64,000 nucleotides of DNA from OFTM291 sp041741375 (lineage in GTDB: Bacteria > Gemmatimonadota > Gemmatimonadetes > Gemmatimonadales > GWC2-71-9), in the NCBI GenBank assembly GCA_041741375.1, contig JBGSKF010000020.1, positions 13,942-77,941 of the forward strand, in the 5' to 3' direction. Under the pieces are notes generated by a model that did no database searches, had not been told where the DNA came from, and saw only the letters and a list, made by a program, of their open reading frames with translations. The first letter of the stretch is position 1; each line of letters opens with the position of its first letter. Positions 33,100 to 41,347 of the stretch are shown here, in pieces. The translations under genes were made by a program, and so were the position numbers.

Positions 33100-33810
33100 T
33101 CAGGTGAGTGCCCCGCCGTACACGGCTCGATCCACGGCGGAGCAGTACTTGGACATGCGCACCATCGGCAACCCGAGCCGGGCGATCGACTTGGTGAGCC
33201 AGAGCGGCGCCCCTCCGGTGAACTTCACCTCCATGACCGCGGTGCGGGGATCGAGCACCGCGGCCCCGGTGTCGAAGGGGGTGACCAGATCGAACCCCGT
33301 CGTCCGGTACTGGATGCGGGTGTCGAAGTTGACCCGAAGAGTCGGCTCGTAGCGGCCCATGAACGCTCTCCTCCGATACCGGATCGCGCACCGGGGTGCG
33401 AGGTTGTGGCGCCGAAAGAGAGTCCAGGCCTCCCGCATGACCGGATCGGACAGGTCGTCATCGGAGTCCGTCGCGAAACATTTCCGGGCCTCCGCCACCG
33501 ACATCCGCCGCCGTCTTTTCTGCTGGGTCCGGTCCACCCGCTGCTTGATCTCCAGGACGAGCTCCTCGCTTCCCACGTAGCGCCGGAGACGCACCTTGCG
33601 CCGGACCATGAGTCCCTCGACCTTTTCCCAGAAGAGGGAATAATCGGGGGAATCCCAGTAGACACTGTAGACCGCATACCCCCACTCCGGATCCCCGTGC
33701 TCATCATCCGTGAGGTACTCGCCGAGGACACGCCGGATGGCGGAGACCTCCCGCGCCGCCACGAGATACTTGAGCTCATAGCGGTTCCGGGTGTCGGTCA
33801 GATGTGGCAT
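33100..33810 (-). CDS. VTC-domain (polyphosphate-polymerase-like) protein
   Basis: A 236-residue soluble protein of the CYTH/VTC superfamily. The tunnel-lining basic and acidic residues are visible: RYELKYLV (residues 8-15), GLMVRRKVRLRRY, LVLEIKQRVDRTQQKR, CAIRYRRRAFMGRYEPTLRVNFD and AVMEVKFTGG, ending in RMSKYCSAVD. Eukaryotic VTC4 makes polyphosphate from ATP with this fold; bacterial members linked to DUF4956 and CotH are uncharacterised. It starts the cassette, 17 bases before the DUF4956 gene, with GGGAG eight bases upstream of the ATG. Confidence 0.87.
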   Translation of the reverse strand: MPHLTDTRNRYELKYLVAAREVSAIRRVLGEYLTDDEHGDPEWGYAVYSVYWDSPDYSLFWEKVEGLMVRRKVRLRRYVGSEELVLEIKQRVDRTQQKRRRRMSVAEARKCFATDSDDDLSDPVMREAWTLFRRHNLAPRCAIRYRRRAFMGRYEPTLRVNFDTRIQYRTTGFDLVTPFDTGAAVLDPRTAVMEVKFTGGAPLWLTKSIARLGLPMVRMSKYCSAVDRAVYGGALT

Positions 33811-33867
33811 GGCACCGCTCCCAGTCGGAACGTGCTCTGCAATGCAAGTCCCATGCCTTCCTGGACC

Positions 33868-35235
33868 TTACACGGCCTGAGCTCTGCGCCCGGTGCGCAC
33901 CAGGCGCAGTCCTCCCCCCGGAGCCAGCGCGAGCAGGTAGACCAATGCTCCGGTGGGCACGGCGATCCACAGCGGGAGAGGAAGAGCCAGGAGGACCACG
34001 GCCATGACCCCGGCGGCGAGCACGGCGCGCCATCCCGCCGCCACAATCCGGGCCTCGTACCCTTCACCGTGGGCGCTCCGCAGCACCAGGGCTGTCCGCA
34101 CCAGCTCGGTTCCGAGGGTGGCGCCGGCCGCTCCCAGAAGTCCCCACCGCGGGATCAGAAGCCCATTGAGGATGAGGTTGAGCGCGGCGCCCCGGACCGA
34201 GGCGGCGAGCACCAGCGGATGCCGGTCTGAGGCGACCAATCCGGCCTGCCCCACGTTCCGGAGAAGGGCGATCGGCAGGGAGAGGAGCAGCAGGCCGAGG
34301 GCGGGACCGCCCACCAGATACTCGGGCCCGTACAGGGCCTGCAGGAGGGACCCGGCCACCAGGACTCCCCCCACCGCCACGGGAATCCCGAGCGCCAGCA
34401 CCTGCCGCACTCCGAGTTGGAACGCGCTCCGATCCACCCGTCCCTCCCCGTGAGATCGGGCCAGTGTGGGAAGAAGACTGTGATAGTACGTGACCCCGAT
34501 GTTCAGGAAGAAACTGACCGGGGCATACACCGCCACATACACGCCCACCGCCGCCGCCCCGTGAAAGCCCCTCAGGAAGAGCACATCGGCGTTGAACATG
34601 ACGAGACCGAGCAGGGCATGGAGGGCCAGGGGACGTGCCGACCGGAGAACGGGGAGGGCCCGGTTCCACCATCCTCGCCAGCGGATCGGACCGATCGCAC
34701 CGGCGAGCCCGATTGCGAGTGAGGCGGCCCCCGCACCCTCCGCCAGCAGCTGAAGCAGGGGCACCCGGGTCAGATCGGCGTCGCGGCGCACCAGCAGCAA
34801 CACCAGGAGGAGAAAGAGGCCGTCCGCGAGGATCCGGGCTCCGGCAGCGCTCCGGGCCCGTCCCAGCCCCAGGCAGGCCCAGCGCAGGTTCAGAGCCAGG
34901 GGAATCAGGGTGAGGGAGACGAGGGCCAGGATGGTCCCATCGGGGGCCGGCAGGAGGAGAATTCCTCCGAGCGATGTCACACCGATCAGGGCGAGAGCCA
35001 GCACCACCCGGGCGACGAGCAGCGCGGGAGCGGTGTGTTGGAGGAAGGTCGGGTCGAGGGCGACTCGTCGCACACCCACCGAATCGAGTCCGCCTTCGAC
35101 CAGCACCACCAGATAGAGACGGACCGTGAGGGCGAAACCGATGACGCCGAACCCTTCGGCGCCGAGGGTCCGGGCCAGCATGATGGTGGCGACAAATCCG
35201 AGACTCCGCGCCGCCACTTCCCCCGAGGCGAGCAC
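33868..35235 (-). CDS. polysaccharide flippase, MOP/Wzx superfamily
   Basis: About 455 residues with 12-14 helices. The N-terminal family pattern LGFVATIMLARTLGAEGFGVIGFA is followed by matching segments such as LLGLVMFNADVLFLRGFHGAAAVGVYVAVY. It would flip lipid-linked repeat units. The start is uncertain: the frame is open further upstream, but that part contains a terminator-like hairpin followed by T6. I therefore propose the GTG at 35235, directly before the first conserved helix. A start overlapping the upstream stop at 35286 is an alternative. The stop (TAA) precedes the VTC gene by 57 bases. Confidence 0.75.
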   Translation of the reverse strand: MLASGEVAARSLGFVATIMLARTLGAEGFGVIGFALTVRLYLVVLVEGGLDSVGVRRVALDPTFLQHTAPALLVARVVLALALIGVTSLGGILLLPAPDGTILALVSLTLIPLALNLRWACLGLGRARSAAGARILADGLFLLLVLLLVRRDADLTRVPLLQLLAEGAGAASLAIGLAGAIGPIRWRGWWNRALPVLRSARPLALHALLGLVMFNADVLFLRGFHGAAAVGVYVAVYAPVSFFLNIGVTYYHSLLPTLARSHGEGRVDRSAFQLGVRQVLALGIPVAVGGVLVAGSLLQALYGPEYLVGGPALGLLLLSLPIALLRNVGQAGLVASDRHPLVLAASVRGAALNLILNGLLIPRWGLLGAAGATLGTELVRTALVLRSAHGEGYEARIVAAGWRAVLAAGVMAVVLLALPLPLWIAVPTGALVYLLALAPGGGLRLVRTGRRAQAV

Positions 35236-35237
35236 GG

Positions 35238-35270
35238 AAAAAAGCCGCCCCGGGGAGGGTCCTGGGGCGG
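35238..35270 (-). terminator. intrinsic terminator at the head of the flippase gene
   Basis: On the minus strand a 7-bp GC stem (CCGCCCC / GGGGCGG) with a 12-nt loop is followed by C and six T residues. It lies 16 bases past the stop of the 98-residue membrane protein gene and only three bases before the proposed flippase GTG, so it may terminate the upstream genes or attenuate the flippase. Confidence 0.55.
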
Positions 35271-35285
35271 AGGCACTCGCGGAGG

Positions 35286-35582
35286 TCAGAGCCGGTACTC
35301 GGTCAGCTTGTTGTAGACCGTGCCGATGACTCGGCCGAAGCCGTACCCCACCACGAATCCGTACACCGCTCCGATGAGGCTTCCCGGAAAGGACACCGAA
35401 TACCCGGGGAAGAAGACGGCCAGAAGCTGGAGATGTTGCCCCGCATCGGGCCCCCCGCTCCAGACCAGAAAGTTGGTGGCCAGGAAGAGGACACCCGCGC
35501 ACACCAACCCGAAGGCGACGCCCCAGGCCCGCCCGTTGAGCCGTCGAATGACCGCGGCCACTTCGGCTTGTTCCGTCGTCAT
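35286..35582 (-). CDS. small membrane protein, paralogue of the upstream gene
   Basis: A 98-residue protein with two membrane segments (about 19-41 and 65-90). It contains PGYSVSFPGSLIGAVYGFVVG, which matches AGYSVTWTGALIGFGWGFVV in the 128-residue protein encoded just upstream, so the pair arose by duplication. A G-run precedes the ATG as a ribosome-binding site. The Gly-rich second helix resembles glycine-zipper segments. No function assigned. Confidence 0.72.
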   Translation of the reverse strand: MTTEQAEVAAVIRRLNGRAWGVAFGLVCAGVLFLATNFLVWSGGPDAGQHLQLLAVFFPGYSVSFPGSLIGAVYGFVVGYGFGRVIGTVYNKLTEYRL

Positions 35583-35621
35583 GAGGTCCCCCCCTGCGGG
35601 CGCCGGATCACGGGACCCGGC

Positions 35622-36008
35622 TCAGATGTGGTCAAGAAAATCACGAGTCCGGGCCAGTTCGGCTCGGGTCCGAATGAGGAACACCTGGGTGGCGATCACG
35701 ACGTTCCGGATGAAGGCCAGAAACCATCCGGCCACGGCCCCGACCACGAATCCCCACCCGAATCCGATGAGCGCTCCGGTCCAGGTGACGGAGTAGCCGG
35801 CAAAGTAGGCCCCGAGCAGGTCGAGGGAGAACGTCGGGTCCGTGGGCACTCCGCCCCCCTCCACGAGGAGGTCGACCACGGTGAGCAGAAGAACGAGGAG
35901 TCCCGTGGCCACGCCAACCGAAATGCCGAAGCGGCGCTTGTGCAGGGGGGCGAAGGCGAAGGCGATCGCCTCCAGCGCGGGGATGTCCGAGCGGCGGGCA
36001 GATGTCAT
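35622..36008 (-). CDS. small membrane protein, paralogue of the downstream gene
   Basis: A 128-residue protein with helices at about 30-50 and 70-105 and a charged C-terminus (RTRAELARTRDFLDHI). The shared motif GYSV-T/S-x2-G-x-LIG-x3-GFVVG marks it as a paralogue of the 98-residue protein. GAGGAG lies seven bases before the ATG. It sits between a GT2 gene and a flippase gene, so a role in glycan export or in assembling the membrane complex is possible but unproven. Confidence 0.72.
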   Translation of the reverse strand: MTSARRSDIPALEAIAFAFAPLHKRRFGISVGVATGLLVLLLTVVDLLVEGGGVPTDPTFSLDLLGAYFAGYSVTWTGALIGFGWGFVVGAVAGWFLAFIRNVVIATQVFLIRTRAELARTRDFLDHI

Positions 36009-36060
36009 GGGTCACTCCTCACGACCGGTGCCCCAAATATGGGAGATTGTCCCGGCGTCA

Positions 36061-37200
36061 TCAACCGGACCCTCCCACAACGCCGGGACGGGACCGCCGC
36101 CGCGGCACCTGGCGCTTCGGGACCGGTGGCCAATGCTGGAGCCCGACCTCCGCATAGGCTTGCACCCGTGCCGAGGGCTGCGGGTCACCCACCACATGGT
36201 GGAGCATCCACCCGAAGAGGGCGGAGCACCCGTTCAGGGCGTAGTACAGGAAGTTGAGCGGCACCACCCGCACCGCGAACCAGAGCCCGCGTTCGCGGAG
36301 AAAGAACCGGTAGAGTGATCGATTGAGAAACAGCATGACGGCGACGAGCCCGGTGGACACCACTCCGTACCAGGAATGACCGGTGACGACCCACCCGAGG
36401 AGAAGCAGGATCAGGAAGCTGACGAGGGCTGTCTTGACCTTTTCCACCGGGTGGAGGTTCAGCGACCGAAGCGAGTTCGGCCCCCCGCGGCGGATCAGGA
36501 GCCGGGTCCAGGGGACGCCGCGATCGTTCAGGTCGGAGGTCACGACGTCCCGCAGGCGCCACCGCTTCAGGTGGGTCCCCTGGATCTCGGGATGCAGCAG
36601 GATGATGGCCCCGAGATCCCGCAGCCGGTTGCCGAGCTCGATGTCCTCGATCTGGGGACGGGAGAACTGCCATTCATCGTACATCCCGGCGGCCCGGAAC
36701 GCCTCGGTCCGGACGGCGCCGCACCCGGCCCAGAAGGTTTCGGCCTCGCCCCGGTCCCGGGCGTGGAAGTAGTGATGGAGAAGGTTCCGGTACTGGGACA
36801 CGAATCCCGGCGCCCGCGGGGTGGTGTCGTAGGATCCGAAGATGGCGCTGGCTCCGGGCGACTCCGCGAAGGCCCAGGCGAAGCGACGCAACGCATCCGC
36901 ATGCACGCACACGTCCGCGTCGACGAACACGAGGATCTCCCCCCGCGCCACCTCGGACCCGCGATTGCGGGCATAGGAGGGCCCGTGGGGATCTCCGGGA
37001 AGCCGCACGATCACATCGGCATGGGCCGCGGCAATCTCCACCGTCCGATCGGTGCTCCCATCGTCCACGACGATCAGTTCCCAGAGGTCCCGGGGGAGAT
37101 CGCTTCCCCCGAGCGCGGCCAGGCACTCCGGCAACACACGCTCCCCCTGGTAGACCGGAACGATGACGGACAGGATCGGTGCCTCCCGCGGGGGCCGCAC
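36061..37200 (-). CDS. glycosyltransferase family 2 with C-terminal membrane helices
   Basis: A 379-residue protein. GT-A motifs are LSVIVPVYQGERVLPECL, LIVVDDGSTDRTVEI, SYARNRGSEVARGEILVFVDADVCV (DAD metal site) and FSRPQIEDIELGNRLRDLG, the ED acid-base region. Two or three helices follow (about 255-330), then a basic tail. The start is GTG, immediately after the stop of the deacetylase gene. It transfers a sugar to a membrane-associated acceptor; donor unknown. Confidence 0.85.
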   Translation of the reverse strand: MRPPREAPILSVIVPVYQGERVLPECLAALGGSDLPRDLWELIVVDDGSTDRTVEIAAAHADVIVRLPGDPHGPSYARNRGSEVARGEILVFVDADVCVHADALRRFAWAFAESPGASAIFGSYDTTPRAPGFVSQYRNLLHHYFHARDRGEAETFWAGCGAVRTEAFRAAGMYDEWQFSRPQIEDIELGNRLRDLGAIILLHPEIQGTHLKRWRLRDVVTSDLNDRGVPWTRLLIRRGGPNSLRSLNLHPVEKVKTALVSFLILLLLGWVVTGHSWYGVVSTGLVAVMLFLNRSLYRFFLRERGLWFAVRVVPLNFLYYALNGCSALFGWMLHHVVGDPQPSARVQAYAEVGLQHWPPVPKRQVPRRRSRPGVVGGSG

Positions 37201-37947
37201 TCAGCCCGCTCCCCCCCCGCTCACCGCGCGCCGCACATCGCGCAAGGCGGCCCGCCAGCGGAGACGCAGGTGAAACTCCGTCCCCCCCCACCCATGCAGG
37301 GCTCCGATGTCCCGGACATACCACATGTCGAGCCGCGGCAGGCACATCGCGTCGGTCCTCTCCCGCAGGGCGGCGTACCGGGTGGTGCACCCCACCCGGT
37401 GGACCCGGGCCGCGACGGCAGTCACCGTCTTGTTGACCTCTCCGTACGGGTAGGCGAAGGCGGTCGGACGCCGGCCGGTCCGGTGCTCCAGTTCGTCAGC
37501 CGCCCCGCGGATTTCCTCCTCCAGTTGCTCGCCATCACAGGCGGTGAGGTCGGGATGGGTCCGCGTATGGGACCCCAGGGTCACCCCCCGGGAGGCCAGG
37601 TCCGACAAAGCGTCCCAGTCGGCGAGGGGAAGCGTCGGGATGCCCCGCGCCGCGCGCCCGCCCCATTCATTGGTGCGTCCCACCGCTCCGCTGACCACGA
37701 AGGCGGTGACCGGCAGCCCGTGCTCCAGGAGCAGGGGAGCGGCGAGAGTGGCGAAGTTCTGGAAGGCGTCGTCGAAGGTGAGGGACACGGCGTCGGTGTC
37801 ATCGGGCAGAGCCAGCAGCTCCTCCAGGGACACGACCTTCACCCGGCCCGACGCCAGCCACGCCACGTGCTCCCGGAACACCTCCTCCGAGACCGAGATC
37901 GGCGAACCGGATCCGTCGATCGAGTGCCAGGTCAGAATGGCGCGCAC
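37201..37947 (-). CDS. polysaccharide deacetylase (NodB/CE4 family)
   Basis: A 248-residue protein with the CE4 motifs: VSLTFDDAFQNF (TFDD, catalytic base and metal Asp), SHTRTHPDLTAC (the two metal-binding His) and PTAFAYPYGEVNKTV. No signal peptide is visible, so it probably acts in the cytosol on an N-acetylated sugar intermediate, unlike the secreted PgaB type. The start is GTG. The gene lies three bases after the epimerase stop and abuts the GT2 start, within a tight operon. Confidence 0.86.
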   Translation of the reverse strand: MRAILTWHSIDGSGSPISVSEEVFREHVAWLASGRVKVVSLEELLALPDDTDAVSLTFDDAFQNFATLAAPLLLEHGLPVTAFVVSGAVGRTNEWGGRAARGIPTLPLADWDALSDLASRGVTLGSHTRTHPDLTACDGEQLEEEIRGAADELEHRTGRRPTAFAYPYGEVNKTVTAVAARVHRVGCTTRYAALRERTDAMCLPRLDMWYVRDIGALHGWGGTEFHLRLRWRAALRDVRRAVSGGGAG

Positions 37948-37950
37948 CGG

Positions 37951-38934
37951 CTACCTGCCGGCTCCGGTGACCTGGAGGGTCCGCTGATCGGCCACGACAT
38001 CCGCGATGATCTGCTCCAGGGAGGTCCGGGGACGGTACCCCACCACCCGTTCCAGCTTGCTCACATCGGGCACCCGTCGCTGCATGTCCTCGAAGCCGGC
38101 CGCGTACGCCTCCGCATAGGGGATGAGGCGGATCTCGGACCGGCTCTCCGCCGCGGCCCTCACCATCTCCGCCAGCTGGAGCATCGTCACCTCGCGATCC
38201 GACCCCACGTTGAAGACCTCGCCGACCGCTCCGGGCGTCCCGATGAGTCGCAGCGTTGCCTCCACCGCATCCTGCACATGGCCAAAGCAGCGCGACTGGG
38301 TCCCATCTCCGTAGACCGTGATCGGCTCGCCCCGAACCGCCTGGGCGGCGAAGGTCGGAAGCACCATGCCATAGCGTCCAGTCTGCCGGGGTCCCACCGT
38401 GTTGAAGAAACGGGTGACGATCACCGGAACCTGTTTCTCGCGCCAATAGGCGAGCGCCAGCCACTCATCGAGCGCCTTGGAGCAGGCATAGGCCCACCGG
38501 GAGTGGGTGGTGGGGCCGAGGGTCAGGTCGTCCCCCTCGCGGAAGGGAATCCGCAGCCCCTTCCCGTACACCTCCGACGTCGAGGCGACGACCACGAGCT
38601 TCCCCTTCTTGGCCGCGGCACCCAACACCACCTCGGTGGCGCGCACGTTGGTCTCGATGGTGTGCACCGGACGCTCGACGATGAGGCGCACCCCCACGGC
38701 CGCCGCAAGGTGGACCGTGACATCGCACCGGTCCACCAGTTCCGCCACCAACGGAACGTCCGTGGCCGACCCGATCCGGTACTCGAACCCCGGGCGCCCG
38801 ACACAGCCGGCGAGATTGTCCATGCTCCCCGTCGAGAGATCGTCGAGAATGAGGACCTGGTCCCCGCGGGCCAGCAGCCGCTCCGCGAGATGACTTCCGA
38901 TGAATCCGGCTCCGCCGGTCACGCACACCTTCAT
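37951..38934 (-). CDS. NAD-dependent epimerase/dehydratase, UDP-sugar 4-epimerase-like
   Basis: A 327-residue extended SDR with KVCVTGGAGFIGSHLAERLL at the N-terminus, DDLSTGSMDNL binding the ribose, VASTSEVYGKG with the catalytic Ser region, and YACSKALDEW (Tyr-x3-Lys). FFNTVGPRQTGRYGMVLP is typical of UDP-glucose/glucuronate epimerases and decarboxylases. It supplies a nucleotide sugar to the surrounding transferases. The ATG overlaps the GT4 gene by four bases. Confidence 0.84.
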   Translation of the reverse strand: MKVCVTGGAGFIGSHLAERLLARGDQVLILDDLSTGSMDNLAGCVGRPGFEYRIGSATDVPLVAELVDRCDVTVHLAAAVGVRLIVERPVHTIETNVRATEVVLGAAAKKGKLVVVASTSEVYGKGLRIPFREGDDLTLGPTTHSRWAYACSKALDEWLALAYWREKQVPVIVTRFFNTVGPRQTGRYGMVLPTFAAQAVRGEPITVYGDGTQSRCFGHVQDAVEATLRLIGTPGAVGEVFNVGSDREVTMLQLAEMVRAAAESRSEIRLIPYAEAYAAGFEDMQRRVPDVSKLERVVGYRPRTSLEQIIADVVADQRTLQVTGAGR

Positions 38935-40178
38935 CCAGCCTCCTGACGGCGCGCCCGCCGGGCGGCGGCGCGCGCCACAATGTCGAGATACTGCGGAATC
39001 ACGGCGGCCTCCGACCAGTGGGTCAGGAAGGCCTCCCGCGCAGAAACGGCCCGCCGTTCCCGGTGCCCGGGATCAGCCTGGAGCCGGTGCAGAACGGCGC
39101 GAAGCTCGTCCGGCGTGTCGAACAACTCTCCCCCCCCGGCTCGCTCCACGATCTCCGGAAAGGGGCCGAACCGTCGCGCCACCACGGGGACCCCCTGCCG
39201 GAACGCCTCGATCAGGATGATCCCGAAGGTTTCATAACACACAGAGGGCACAATCAGTGCCACCGCATGACGATAGATCCGCGAGAGAGTCTCGGGGTCG
39301 ACCCGTCCCAGAAACCGGACCTGGGGCATCCCCTCCGCCAGCTGGCGGAGATCGGGGGCGTACTCGCCGTCTCCCGCGACCAGCAGGTCGGCATCGGGGT
39401 AGTCCCGGAAGAGCGGGATGACGTCCTGAAGCCCCTTGATCCGCTCCAGTCGGCCCACAAAGAGGAAATACGGGCGGTGATGAACCGCGGGGGACCGGTC
39501 CCCCGAGTCCGGCTCCCCTCCCTCATCAGGGAGGAAATACGGCAACACCTCCATCGGACGGGGAAAGCCGAACTCGGCGTGCTTCCGCCGGCTGAACTCG
39601 CTCATGGCGATGAAGGTGTCCACCTGATCCAACGCCCGCTCGAGAGTGCCGAGGTGTCGCCACCACTGCGGGGGTCTCCGATAGCTCAGTTGACAGCGGA
39701 TACAGGCACGCTCGGGACACGGCTCCCGCCCGAATCGCCACAGCACGTGCGTGGGGCAGACGAGCCAGTGTTCGTGCGCCATGTACAGTTTGACCCCTTG
39801 GCCGTACCGGAAGAGCCCGGGCCCTCCCACCAGGGAGACATTGTGATAGTTGATCACGTCAAAACGGCCCTGGTCGAGAATCCGGCGGATCCGGCCCCCG
39901 GTCAGCACCGGTCGGCCGAACTGCTGGGTGAGCAGCGGGGAGAGGGTGCCGAAACCGCTCCGCAGCGGGATCACGTCGAGTCCCGGGGTCGGTTCGGGAC
40001 TCTCCGGGAGGGAGCCTCGATGCAGGGCCGCGAAGGCGTCGGCATCGTGGATCACGGTCACCTCATGGCCGGCCCGGACCAGCCCGCGGGCCAGACGTTC
40101 GATCCCGATCGCGTCTCCCCCGAAGTGGTAGGGGGGATAGAAGGTGGTCAAAAAGGCAAAGCGAAGAGACTCGGTCAT
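38931..40178 (-). CDS. glycosyltransferase family 4
   Basis: A 415-residue GT-B enzyme with the N-terminal loop FYPPYHFGGDAIGIERLA, a Cys cluster (REPCPERACIRCQLSY, near residue 155) also seen in related GT4 proteins and possibly metal-binding, the donor domain YFLFVGRLERIKGLQDVI, and the EX7E region in VCYETFGIILIEAFRQGVPV. ATGA overlaps exist at its start; at its end it overlaps the epimerase gene by four bases. A longer frame upstream lies over the previous gene and is not favoured. Confidence 0.87.
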   Translation of the reverse strand: MTESLRFAFLTTFYPPYHFGGDAIGIERLARGLVRAGHEVTVIHDADAFAALHRGSLPESPEPTPGLDVIPLRSGFGTLSPLLTQQFGRPVLTGGRIRRILDQGRFDVINYHNVSLVGGPGLFRYGQGVKLYMAHEHWLVCPTHVLWRFGREPCPERACIRCQLSYRRPPQWWRHLGTLERALDQVDTFIAMSEFSRRKHAEFGFPRPMEVLPYFLPDEGGEPDSGDRSPAVHHRPYFLFVGRLERIKGLQDVIPLFRDYPDADLLVAGDGEYAPDLRQLAEGMPQVRFLGRVDPETLSRIYRHAVALIVPSVCYETFGIILIEAFRQGVPVVARRFGPFPEIVERAGGGELFDTPDELRAVLHRLQADPGHRERRAVSAREAFLTHWSEAAVIPQYLDIVARAAARRARRQEAG

Positions 40179-41341
40179 GCCCCCACCGCTTCCCGGATCG
40201 CCCCGAGGACGGCAGCCGCCGTCCGGTCCCACGAGAGGGCTCGCGCCCGGATCAACGCCGCGCTCCCCAGGGCCTCTCTTTCCTCGGGGTGGTCCACCAG
40301 CCTCCGGATCGCCTCGGTGAGGGCGGTTCGGTCCCCCGGGAGGACCCAGATGCCCCCACCGTCCAGGAGTTGGGGGAGCGGGCTCTCCGTGGTGGCCACA
40401 ACAGGGGTGGCGCACGCGGCGGCCTCGACGGCCGGGAGGCCAAAGCCTTCCGCCTCGGAGGGGAGGATGCACGCCACAGCACCTGTGTAGAGGTGACGCA
40501 ACTCTTCGTCGGGCACGAACCCGGTCCAATGAACCAGCGGACCGGTGCCGAGGGTCGCGATCGACCGGAGGAGAGACTCCCGGTGCTCGTGGAACACGTC
40601 GCTCCCGACCGATCCGACCAACAGCAGGTGCACGGGTGTGGCCCTCGCCGCTGCGGCATGGGACTCGAGGAGGACGTCGAGCCGCTTGTGCGGATTGAAT
40701 CCCCCGACGTAGATGATCCATTGAGCTCCGGCCGGCACCCCTGCTGCCGCACCGGCCCGGCGGACCTCGTCGGCGGGCGAGGGAGTGAAGACCGGGGCCG
40801 GGGCTTCCGGGGCCACCCGAAGGCGATCCCGGCGGACGCCGAGCACACGGACCAGATCATCCGCGGCGAAGTCGGAGACGGTCAGGACCCGGGTGGCCTG
40901 AGCCAAGGCAAGCCGCACCTTGAGAGTCCAGAAGAGGCGGGCCCGGCGACCGGGGATGGTGAGTTCGGGAAACCGTTCCACGATGGCGTCGTGGATGGTG
41001 ACCACGGAGGGAAGCCCGAGGGGGAGGGGAAACCAGGTGTAGACCGTCGGCGCGAAGAAGACATCGAGGCGGGCCCGGGCCACGGCCCGGTGCATCCGGA
41101 GGAGATCCCGGGGCGACCGGTAACCCTCCGCTGAGGCAGCACGGGTCGGTGCGGCCTGCAGCGGGACCTCGCGCACCTGGACGCCCGGCAGACCGGGAAA
41201 GTCCCGCCGGGACTCGGCATCGAGGAAGCAGACGAACTCCTCTCCGGGGGCGGCCCGCACCAGGCCGGGGAGCACCTGACGAAGGAAACGTCCGTACCCC
41301 CGCCCGTTGGCCCAGGAGGTGGCGTCGATCCCGATCCGCAT
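40175..41341 (-). CDS. glycosyltransferase family 4
   Basis: A 388-residue GT-B protein with MRIGIDATSWANGRGYGRFL at the start, the acceptor domain GLPSVVTIHDAIVERFPE, the donor motif WIIYVGGFNPHKRLDVLLES and EX7E in PSEAEGFGLPAVEAAACATPVV. The pattern resembles mannosyl or rhamnosyl transferases of O-antigen loci. It follows the flavoprotein gene by six bases and overlaps the next GT4 by four. Specificity unknown. Confidence 0.87.
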   Translation of the reverse strand: MRIGIDATSWANGRGYGRFLRQVLPGLVRAAPGEEFVCFLDAESRRDFPGLPGVQVREVPLQAAPTRAASAEGYRSPRDLLRMHRAVARARLDVFFAPTVYTWFPLPLGLPSVVTIHDAIVERFPELTIPGRRARLFWTLKVRLALAQATRVLTVSDFAADDLVRVLGVRRDRLRVAPEAPAPVFTPSPADEVRRAGAAAGVPAGAQWIIYVGGFNPHKRLDVLLESHAAAARATPVHLLLVGSVGSDVFHEHRESLLRSIATLGTGPLVHWTGFVPDEELRHLYTGAVACILPSEAEGFGLPAVEAAACATPVVATTESPLPQLLDGGGIWVLPGDRTALTEAIRRLVDHPEEREALGSAALIRARALSWDRTAAAVLGAIREAVGA

Positions 41342-41347
41342 CGGGTG

